Assembly (NCBI GenBank): GCA_031284275.1
Contig: JAITAD010000033.1
Span: 1 to 14,398 of the forward strand
Direction: 5' to 3'
Origin: Tannerellaceae bacterium
GTDB taxonomy: Bacteria; Bacteroidota; Bacteroidia; Bacteroidales; Tannerellaceae
Length of the DNA stretch: 14,398 nt
Made by a program: the position numbers and the translations under genes. The notes under the pieces were generated by a model. The model saw only the letters and a list, made by a program, of their open reading frames with translations, searched no databases and was not told the origin of the DNA. Below are positions 8,701 to 14,398 of the stretch, in pieces (the stretch's first letter is position 1; each line of letters starts with the position of its first letter).

Positions 8701-11700
8701 GAACTACGTAACCGTAACCTTCCCCGACATCCTGCCGATGGGTATCGATACAACGCAAGTAACACCTTCCCTTCTCTATATGCTGCCGGAAACGCCTTTC
8801 TCGTTCGGCATAATAACGAATACTTTCGATGCGCTTCCTCCGACGGTAATCGTAAACGATACGTTACAGCCGGTGTACGATGGGTTATATATCTACCGGA
8901 TACCTCCCGTGTCAAAAGACGTAACTATCGTAATAGAACGGAAGATTGCCAAAGTACAGGTTACCGAACCGGACAAAATAGAATTACTGACCCCTTCCGG
9001 TCCGTTTTTGGTGCCAAGCCACGGCTTTGAAATACGATTCAAAGCTGATCTGACGCCAAGAATAGATATTCAGGGCGGACAAACAGTAGGGCTGACAAAA
9101 ACCGATGACGGCATATATCATTGTATGGTCAAGCCCGGTAAGGATTTCATAGCCGTCACCATCTCTCGAGAAGGGAGCGCCTCTTTCGTCCTTTCTCCTC
9201 CCTCTTACACAAAAGTAGTGGTAGATCCAAGCGTAGGCGAGATAACGAATGAGGGTTTCTACAACCTGCCTGTGGGCAGTACCTTTGTGTTCGATTTACA
9301 ATTACAACAGCCCTACGAATCCGCAGTACCGATCGTTCGCTACGGAGGGGCTTCGCTGACCGGACAATATACGGGCAACGGTTGCTGGCGGTACAGTTTC
9401 TCCGTCCGGTCGGACGCTGCTGTCGATATGGACTTGGATTATCGGGAGGTCGTCTTCCATTGTATGGATGACGTGATCGTGTCGGAAGCCGTCGGCGGGA
9501 AGATGATTTGTGCTCCGGATGGCAATATCAGGTTCAGTGTGCGGATGGTTTACCCGAATCACGAAACACGCCCGGCCGTAGATGCAGGGGGAAATCCGCT
9601 GGTCTGGAAAGAGGTAATTGTCGACAAGTACGAAACGACATATATCTACGAACTGCCGACAACCTTGGCTGCCCGAACGGACATAACGATATCGCTTGAC
9701 AGCCGGGTAGTAACGCTTGAGGGGACGTCTCAGGGGGCAATATTCATGGTCTCAGCCATAGAGTTGGGTAAGGAAAAACCGTGGGTTTTCGGAACATCCA
9801 TGAACGTGCCGGCCGGTGAACGCCTTGGCGTTGCCGTAACGATAACGGATTCCAAATATGCGGACGTCCGGCCAGGGTTCGTCTTCAACGGTGTCCTGAT
9901 GCAGCCTGACAGTGTACAAAACGGCAAGTACTATTACTACGTAACGGTGCGGGAAAATACCTCTCTCTCCTTAGGGCTGAACACTGTAACGGTGATTTTC
10001 ACCGGAACGGGTGGAAACGGCCTGTCGCTCGTTGAGCCTACCACCGAAACCACCTATGTCACTCCCGGCGCACGGCTTAAGTTCCGCTTGAAGACTGCCT
10101 ATCCCTACACCTCCATCGCGCCTTCGGTGAGGGTTCGGGATGGTGAATACCTGACGCCGACCGAAGTGGCCGCCGGATCAGGACTGTACGATTTCTCTTA
10201 CACCATCAGCAACCGCTTGACACCCGTGTATATTGACGCCAAGATCAGTTCCTACAAGGTGGTATTCTCTGTCCTTGACCCCGGTGTTGAGCTGACCTCA
10301 AGCCCCAATATCGTCTATCTCCCGCAGACAACGAACGGAGCGCCCTGCATGTATGCTTTCACCCTGAAAGTAGATGACCGATACGCCTACGTCACTCCGC
10401 AAGTGACGGTCGGTACCAAACAGTTGCACTTCGCAACCCGAAACAACAACGTCTACACCTATATCCTGTCCGACATTCGGGAAAACCTCCTCGTAGACAT
10501 ACGGATGGTTTACGCCCGCCTGCATTTCAGCCTCTCACAAGAGGTTGCTATGGAAAGCGTAGGCCAGATGGTACAACCCGATGGCTATTACTACCTCCAT
10601 TCCGACAGTTCTTTCGCTTTCTCCTTGCGGGTGCTCTCCGGCTCTCTCATTGACGCCCCCGCCGTGATTGCCGAAACCACAATCGAGAATGAGGTATCGA
10701 CCGAAGTATTACGCCCGCAGCCCCTCGGAAAAGGTATCTTCGCCTACTCTTTCAAGGCGAAACGCGGCGATACGAAAATAAAGGTAGACCCCTATCGCGG
10801 TATTACTTTCGGCAGTGATATCCCCGCCGATATCACCCTGCGATCACACAGCCGAGGAACTCATTACGTGCCGGCCGGCAGTAACTTCGAGTTTACTTTG
10901 GAAGTAAAAAGTTCTTACCGAAACGTCGTCCCCACCGTCACCGTTACAGGAAACAGTGGCGAGCAAGCCATTCTGGTCGGCAGCAACAACGAAAAGAACC
11001 TCTATCGCTTCTCCTTGCCGGTGAAAGACGATGCCACACTCCACTTCTCTCTGCAAACGCTGACGCTCCGCTTTGCCGAGATCCCCACCGGAGTTACGCT
11101 TCTTTCCAACTTGGGGTCATTCGTCCAAGTGCCTGTAGACGGCACGTTCACTTTCGCCGTACAGGTAGATAACGCCCACAGTAGCATACAACCCTACGTT
11201 TCGGCAGGTAGCAATCCCGTCACGCTTGTCTCCACCGACAATGCCACGCATACCTACACCTACGCCGTGACAGCTAAGACAAGTTCCACCGTCTTTGTTT
11301 CCCTCTCCACCAACGCTGTCCTCCTCTCTGTCGAACTGCCCGATGGAATGGAGCTTGCCGGAAACAACGGCGAAGGAACCCACCACCTCTCATACGGACA
11401 ATCGTTCTCTTTCTCCGTAAGGAAGTCTTCTGCTCTGGACGATTACCTCCGCCCCATCGCTCATGCCGTTACCGCAAACAAGACATGGGAGATTCTCCCC
11501 ATCGTCAGCGGAGAATATTTTAACTTCTCCCTGCAAGAAGTTACCGCCAACACGGAAATCCTCGTCAACGTCAATTATCGTACGCTGACACTGCCGACGC
11601 CTCCCGCCGGACTCATCCTCCTTCACCCCGCTCCCGGTGCGCATACCGTTGGAGTCGGCGGATCCTTCTCTTTCTCCCTGAAAGCCGTAGACGGAGCGTT

Positions 11701-12613
11701 TGCTTACCTGCCGCCCACCGTGATATCGCGAAACGATATCTCCTACCTCTTTGATGCCGCTAACGGTATTCATTACTACACGCTGAAAGCGCTGTACGAC
11801 GACAACCTCCGTTTCGACCTGAATTACGTCTCCTTGAACGTCGAAATCGCTTCCGACGGAGTCGCATTGGTTTCACCTGCCGGCGATATCCTGTACGGAA
11901 AGCAAACCTTCTATGTCCCCGTAGGACGTGATTACACGCTCACCTTTGACCTGCTGCTGAAAGAGGGTGACCTGAACAGCCGCCCCACCATCGTTGTCGA
12001 TCAGGCAGAGTTAGTCTCACCTACCGAGGTGAGCGCAGGCGTGTATGAAGCGACTATATCCAACATGATGAAGAATAAGGACGTCAAGGTGTTTATTCCC
12101 CGATACACTATTGCCAAGACGGTCGGTATTTCTTTCCTCATCGCCGACGGTGTCAAAGTCAGCCTCTCCGGTTACGAATACCGCTCTATGGCGCAATATT
12201 CTATCCAACAGGGTGACCCCTGTCTGTTCTACTTCCAGACGGATGAACCTTATCAGGATGCCGAAGTGGTATTGCGGGTCAATGGAACACCTTACGAGTA
12301 CATCAGTCTCGGAGGAGGTAACTACGCCGTAAACCTTGGATTGGTATCCTCTGATAAAAACATCCAGATCCTCATGGGGGCAAACAAAAACACGGATATC
12401 CTCCCGCCCGCCGATGAAGTGAAAATTGTCGCTAACGGTAATCGAGTGGTCGTCGAGTGCGAAACCGAGACACCGATATCCGTCTACACCCTGACCGGCC
12501 GACTGCATTTGCAGCGTTTAGTCAGCGGAGAAGAAAGTTTCACCCTCCCCGCCGGTATCTACATTATACGCACCGATAAGGAAGTTATCAAGCTCCGCAT
12601 CGGTAACCGTTAG
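5732..12613 (+). CDS. Giant T9SS-exported surface protein: Pmp-like beta-helix plus about 19 tandem Ig-like modules
   Basis: This is a 2293-residue exported protein. I chose the ATG at 5732 because a signal peptide starts there (MKTRHLLALAALGLPIAATS), although the frame is open upstream to the TTG at 5621. Residues of about 20-480 form a predicted right-handed parallel beta-helix. Nine GGG-[IL] turns, mostly GGGIYN, GGGIAN or GGGIWN, occur from residue 126 to 426. Each is preceded by an N-x-A turn such as ITGNYAN, VSGNSAF or ITNNHAN, the pattern of chlamydial Pmp proteins and pectin-lyase-like folds. From about residue 514 to 2222 come about 19 diverged modules of roughly 88 residues. Residues of about 2225-2293 match the type A T9SS sorting domain: ISVYTLTGRLHLQRL, then FTLPAGIYIIRTDKEVIKLRI. 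The protein should therefore be carried across the outer membrane, processed, and either anchored to the surface or released. An adhesin or matrix role is plausible, but nothing shows a ligand or an active site. It has its own likely promoter, and uxaC starts 6 bp after its stop. Confidence 0.93.
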   Translation: MKTRHLLALAALGLPIAATSLERITLPSGASIHRIMEVAEEGDVILLKQGVHRTLKGFCIPRSLTFVGETSQSDGQGELLSTLAPVVSFDGKGHRVLFIGDTTGKDTPHVLLQNLIVAQGDEDAQGGGIYNYRADLDLKNVRITGNYANGQGGGIYNDKGFVRLIQSDVSGNSAFLANGGKQDGHFGGGIYNAPDSRMEIDSSSVDNNIASGVGSSAGHGGGIANAGRLIIRGSRIEGNAAGRLALQNEGTLFASHYGGGIWNGKEASAVKGGYLEVYNSLIDKNSAYQGGKGAGNGAFGGGIYNGGDTARLYDSQITSNYATYIPISTEFPIDMPETPGYGGGIYNETGAYLLLSGTPPLPLRPALMRVSSNIASAVYGDGFGGGIANAQDGLLYYSGTVLIEQNYALKSFQQILEILTGGTGWGGGLCQLWDKALLTNAPDVYTFPEKKGDTLLITNNHANAAEQQGEYAHGNDIWPDITLHKTIHVHLPEPDTTFFRYVPENRSRDIVLIVGGTVTFKVKMLGRYAHARPAFTNPGLDTVIFQEDNEGCLIVNLCGFATDVDLNIVPETNFTVTLAQDYEGAFEIIPDHPSATEVLNQSTGWLWGENYIYREKTIPKYLPEMFYIVFRTTSSGGYDLLSPKVRINGSETPSSPGLTTLTDSRPTYFIGLIIPADKKVSATLGFDPFHTTNISVKGYVEELSLFEVSHETVLNPPLVQTGLGEYKLYTPNSEGYTSELGLLISNRHCAGLIPVVIYDGDTLIGIESESAPGSFIYTLDQSQNGLNHQVTCLLPFTAVEISNSEDSHVVIVPHESGYQHGLRYKIVSQDASCTFLLQSLPPYLNVAPTVKRNGSSIITPVPVPGTVGFFSYTVSDLPHPKLAQTVNLTVGFNINTVTLPAPPDGFIMTSCKAGNSQFTVGAGTYHIPADNAFSFTLTAVGPMRELFQKEGEKIWPEVIVSGDVARSQDGAYAIRYELPAGINHNVAFRKNYVTVTFPDILPMGIDTTQVTPSLLYMLPETPFSFGIITNTFDALPPTVIVNDTLQPVYDGLYIYRIPPVSKDVTIVIERKIAKVQVTEPDKIELLTPSGPFLVPSHGFEIRFKADLTPRIDIQGGQTVGLTKTDDGIYHCMVKPGKDFIAVTISREGSASFVLSPPSYTKVVVDPSVGEITNEGFYNLPVGSTFVFDLQLQQPYESAVPIVRYGGASLTGQYTGNGCWRYSFSVRSDAAVDMDLDYREVVFHCMDDVIVSEAVGGKMICAPDGNIRFSVRMVYPNHETRPAVDAGGNPLVWKEVIVDKYETTYIYELPTTLAARTDITISLDSRVVTLEGTSQGAIFMVSAIELGKEKPWVFGTSMNVPAGERLGVAVTITDSKYADVRPGFVFNGVLMQPDSVQNGKYYYYVTVRENTSLSLGLNTVTVIFTGTGGNGLSLVEPTTETTYVTPGARLKFRLKTAYPYTSIAPSVRVRDGEYLTPTEVAAGSGLYDFSYTISNRLTPVYIDAKISSYKVVFSVLDPGVELTSSPNIVYLPQTTNGAPCMYAFTLKVDDRYAYVTPQVTVGTKQLHFATRNNNVYTYILSDIRENLLVDIRMVYARLHFSLSQEVAMESVGQMVQPDGYYYLHSDSSFAFSLRVLSGSLIDAPAVIAETTIENEVSTEVLRPQPLGKGIFAYSFKAKRGDTKIKVDPYRGITFGSDIPADITLRSHSRGTHYVPAGSNFEFTLEVKSSYRNVVPTVTVTGNSGEQAILVGSNNEKNLYRFSLPVKDDATLHFSLQTLTLRFAEIPTGVTLLSNLGSFVQVPVDGTFTFAVQVDNAHSSIQPYVSAGSNPVTLVSTDNATHTYTYAVTAKTSSTVFVSLSTNAVLLSVELPDGMELAGNNGEGTHHLSYGQSFSFSVRKSSALDDYLRPIAHAVTANKTWEILPIVSGEYFNFSLQEVTANTEILVNVNYRTLTLPTPPAGLILLHPAPGAHTVGVGGSFSFSLKAVDGAFAYLPPTVISRNDISYLFDAANGIHYYTLKALYDDNLRFDLNYVSLNVEIASDGVALVSPAGDILYGKQTFYVPVGRDYTLTFDLLLKEGDLNSRPTIVVDQAELVSPTEVSAGVYEATISNMMKNKDVKVFIPRYTIAKTVGISFLIADGVKVSLSGYEYRSMAQYSIQQGDPCLFYFQTDEPYQDAEVVLRVNGTPYEYISLGGGNYAVNLGLVSSDKNIQILMGANKNTDILPPADEVKIVANGNRVVVECETETPISVYTLTGRLHLQRLVSGEESFTLPAGIYIIRTDKEVIKLRIGNR
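6107..7018 (+). repeat. Beta-helix region with nine GGGIYN-type turns
   Basis: Within the giant protein, nine copies of GGG[IL][YAWC][NQ] occur at irregular spacing: GGGIYN five times, GGGIAN twice, GGGIWN once and the degenerate GGGLCQ last. Each follows an N-x-A turn. This alternation of N-x-A and GG[ILV] resembles the repeats of chlamydial polymorphic membrane proteins and predicts coils of a parallel beta-helix. The irregular loops between turns, for example the proline-rich stretch before the seventh, suggest variable insertions on one face. Confidence 0.8.
7271..12390 (+). repeat. Array of about 19 tandem Ig-like modules, about 264 bp each
   Basis: A recurring pattern covers about 1,700 residues of the giant protein. 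Each module has a [YH]-x-[VL]-P-x-G-x-x-F-x-F-x-[LV] strand, then a P-x-V strand, then a doublet-aromatic strand [YF]-x-[YF]-x-[VLI], and a closing V-x-V-x-[LY]. Good examples are HYVPAGSNFEFTL near 10863, VQVPVDGTFTFAV near 11124, HHLSYGQSFSFSV near 11383 and HTVGVGGSFSFSL near 11643, spaced 259-261 bp apart. Aromatic strands include YAIRYEL, YRFSLPV, YTYAVTA and YYYYVTV. Fifteen modules from about 8498 are clear. Four more between 7271 and 8490 are weaker. The period is about 88 residues, which suits an all-beta sandwich. I do not recognise a named family. Confidence 0.75.
12404..12610 (+). other. T9SS type A C-terminal sorting domain of the giant protein
   Basis: The last 69 or so residues have the layout of Por secretion system sorting domains: a first strand (VKIVANGNRVVVE), the diagnostic V-Y-x-L-x-G-R (SVYTLTGRLHLQRL), then a Gly-Glu turn, LPAGIYIIR, and a closing basic strand KEVIKLRIGNR. 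In known T9SS clients this domain guides passage through the outer-membrane translocon and is then removed by PorU-type sortase, usually with attachment to A-LPS. Confidence 0.85.
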
Positions 12614-12619
12614 GCGGAG

Positions 12620-14041
12620 ATGGCAGAGCAGCGGGCTTTCATGGATAACAACTTCCTGCTCCACTCCGATGCGGCGCAGGAGTTGTACCACGCCCATGCA
12701 GCGCAGATGCCCATCATTGACTACCACTGTCACCTTGACCCCCGTCTGGTGGCAGAAGACCATCGTTTCCGTTCCATTACTGAGCTGTGGCTCGGTGGTG
12801 ACCACTACAAATGGCGCACCATGCGCGCCAACGGCATAGCCGAACGTTACTGTACCGGTGACGCTTCCGACTGGGAAAAGTTCGAGCAGTGGGCAGCTAC
12901 CGTCCCCTATACCATGCGCAACCCGCTCTACCACTGGACGCACCTCGAACTCCGCACCGCTTTCGGCATTGATGCTCTCCTCTCCCCTGCCACCGCACGG
13001 GAAATATTCGATGAGTGTAACCGTCGCCTCGCCGAACCCGATTTCTCCGCCCGTGGCCTGATGCGACGTTATCGCGTAGATATCGTCTGTACTACCGACG
13101 ACCCTGTCGATTCCCTCGAATGGCACGCCCGCCTCGCAGCCCTCCCCGCTTCGCAGCAGACCGTCCGAATGCTTCCCACATGGCGGCCGGACAAAGCTAT
13201 GGCTGTTGACAACCCCGCCGTTTTCGTCCCCTACATCCGCTGCCTCGCCGAAGTAAGTGGGCAGCCTGTCACCTCTTACGCCACGCTCCTCCAAGCTTTG
13301 CGGTTACGCCACAACTTCTTTGCCGCCCACGGCTGCCGCCTCTCCGACCATGGAATAGACGAGTTCTACGCCGAAGACTTCACCGAAAGCGAGATAGAGC
13401 ATATCTTCGCCCACGCCCTCTCAGGAGGGCAACTCACACAGGAAGAGACGGCGAAGTTCAAGTCCGCCATGCTCATCGCCTTTGCCGAGATGGACCACGA
13501 AAAGGACTGGGTACAGCAGTTCCACTACGGCGCATTGCGGAACAACAACACCCGCATGTTGCTGCAAGCCGGTCCCGACATCGGTTTCGATTCCATCGCC
13601 GAGCCGGTTACCGCCCGCAGCCTGTCCCGTTTCCTCGACCGTCTTGACCGGCAAGGCAAGCTCCCCCGTACCATCCTCTACAACCTCAACCCCTCCGCCA
13701 ACGAGATGCTCGCCACGATGGCCGGCAACTTTCAGGACGGCAGTAGCCCCGGCAAGATACAATTCGGAGCGGCGTGGTGGTTTCTTGACCAGAAGGAAGG
13801 CATCGAACGCCAACTCAACGCCTTGTCATCGCTCGGCTTGTTGAGCCGTTTCGTCGGTATGCTCACCGACTCCCGCAGTTTCCTCTCCTACCCCCGCCAC
13901 GAGTATTTCCGCCGCATCCTTTGCAACCTTCTCGGCAACGACCTCGCCCGCGGCGAGCTACCCCCCTCCGAGTTCCCCTTCCTCGCCCAACTCGTCCGTA
14001 ACCTCTCCTACCACAACGCCCTCTCCTTCTTCCGCTTCTAA
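12620..14041 (+). CDS. uxaC: Glucuronate isomerase (uronate isomerase)
   Basis: Cytoplasmic enzyme (EC 5.3.1.12) that interconverts D-glucuronate and D-fructuronate, and D-galacturonate and D-tagaturonate, the entry step of hexuronate breakdown. It has 473 residues, the usual length, and an amidohydrolase-superfamily fold. The metal-binding H-x-H is in DYHCHLDP (His36, His38). Further family blocks are CTTDDPVDSLEWH (157-169), LPTWRPDKAM, FHYGALRNNNTRM (301-313) and GMLTDSRSFLSYPRHEYF near the C-terminus. The ATG at 12620 is preferred because Bacteroidota homologues have a few residues before MDxNF; the ATG at 12641 (MDNNF) is the alternative. GGAG abuts the first ATG. The start lies only 6 bp after the giant surface gene, so it may be cotranscribed with it. 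No other uronate genes are visible nearby, which is unusual for this step. Confidence 0.97.
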   Translation: MAEQRAFMDNNFLLHSDAAQELYHAHAAQMPIIDYHCHLDPRLVAEDHRFRSITELWLGGDHYKWRTMRANGIAERYCTGDASDWEKFEQWAATVPYTMRNPLYHWTHLELRTAFGIDALLSPATAREIFDECNRRLAEPDFSARGLMRRYRVDIVCTTDDPVDSLEWHARLAALPASQQTVRMLPTWRPDKAMAVDNPAVFVPYIRCLAEVSGQPVTSYATLLQALRLRHNFFAAHGCRLSDHGIDEFYAEDFTESEIEHIFAHALSGGQLTQEETAKFKSAMLIAFAEMDHEKDWVQQFHYGALRNNNTRMLLQAGPDIGFDSIAEPVTARSLSRFLDRLDRQGKLPRTILYNLNPSANEMLATMAGNFQDGSSPGKIQFGAAWWFLDQKEGIERQLNALSSLGLLSRFVGMLTDSRSFLSYPRHEYFRRILCNLLGNDLARGELPPSEFPFLAQLVRNLSYHNALSFFRF

Positions 14042-14066
14042 CCCCTCCCCTTACAACTCCGAAACG

Positions 14067-14398
14067 ATGAAAAGAGTAAAAGTCCTTGTAGTTCGATTTC
14101 GTAACGAGCTACATCATAAGGATATTCCCCGATTCAGAGGGGCTATCATTGATACATTACAAGGCAATAATATTCTTTTTCATAATCACACCGATGAAGG
14201 GTTCCGTTATGCCTATCCCTTAATTCAATACAAACGCTTGAACAACAAAGCAGCCATCGTTTGTATAGAAGAAGGTACGGAAAGTATTGGAGAGTTCTTT
14301 TCCTGCTTTTCGAAAGTTATACGTATCGGTGAATCAGAAGTAAACTTGGAATTGGACAACATCAAGGCAGAACAGGTGTTGGTTCAGGTGTGGGATAG
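14067..14398 (+). CDS. cas6: CRISPR-associated endonuclease Cas6 (Cas6b-type), N-terminal part, cut by window edge
   Basis: An open frame of 110 codons plus two bases begins at the ATG at 14067, 25 bp after the uxaC stop, and leaves the window still open. It starts KRVKVLVVRF and then shows blocks that I recall from Bacteroidota Cas6 with Cas6b N-terminal domains: FRGAII, LFHNH (at about 39-43), YPLIQYK, AIVCIEEG and, last, VQVWD. Cas6 cuts precursor CRISPR RNA inside each repeat to make guide RNAs for type I or III interference. The catalytic C-terminal half is not visible; a full protein would be about 220-250 residues. The DNA is clearly more AT-rich (AAT, ATT, TTA and ATA codons) than uxaC, which suggests the edge of a transferred block. 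No CRISPR repeats are in the window. The assignment rests on remembered motifs, not a search. Confidence 0.82.
   Translation, partial: MKRVKVLVVRFRNELHHKDIPRFRGAIIDTLQGNNILFHNHTDEGFRYAYPLIQYKRLNNKAAIVCIEEGTESIGEFFSCFSKVIRIGESEVNLELDNIKAEQVLVQVWD

Noticed and set aside
12518..13294. Minus-strand frame of 258 codons across the junction of the giant gene and uxaC
   Set aside because: It is antisense to well-supported coding sequence on both sides; its G/V-rich translation looks like a shadow of uxaC codons.
14042..14398. A CRISPR array near cas6
   Set aside because: No direct repeats with regular spacers are present in the window; only the start of the cas gene is visible.

Overview
The window looks like a chromosomal segment of a Bacteroidales (Bacteroidota) genome. 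Three things point there: a pyrG-yidC gene pair with Bacteroidota-type protein sequences, promoter -7 elements of the TAnnTTTG form known from Bacteroides, and a large secreted protein ending in a type IX secretion system (T9SS) C-terminal sorting domain. By eye the DNA is fairly GC-rich for the order. I cannot name the genus from sequence alone.

Layout. (1) Positions 1-1968, minus strand: one uninterrupted reading frame that starts at 1968 and runs off the left edge. It encodes an exported protein with several bacterial Ig-like (Big_2-type) modules and carries a ten-base G tract that could switch it off by slippage. (2) 1969-2120: a compact divergent control region with one TAnnTTTG element per strand. 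(3) 2121-5616, plus strand: pyrG (CTP synthase) and yidC (membrane protein insertase), 13 bp apart, probably one operon. (4) 5617-5731: a short spacer with a good TAnnTTTG promoter. (5) 5732-12613: a 2293-residue exported protein built from a signal peptide, a right-handed beta-helix with nine GGGIYN-like turns (chlamydial Pmp-like pattern), about 19 tandem Ig-like modules of roughly 88 residues that I do not recognise as a named family, and a T9SS sorting domain. (6) 12620-14041: uxaC (glucuronate isomerase), starting 6 bp after the giant gene. (7) 14067-14398: the first 110 codons of an AT-rich gene recognisable as a Cas6b-type CRISPR RNA endonuclease, cut by the right edge.

The housekeeping pair pyrG-yidC is flanked on both sides by large variable-looking surface proteins. 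The cas6 start marks the probable edge of a CRISPR-Cas locus outside the window. The least described items are the 19-module repeat array in the giant T9SS protein and the G10 tract in the left-hand Ig-like protein. No rRNA, tRNA, transposase or CRISPR array is visible inside the window.
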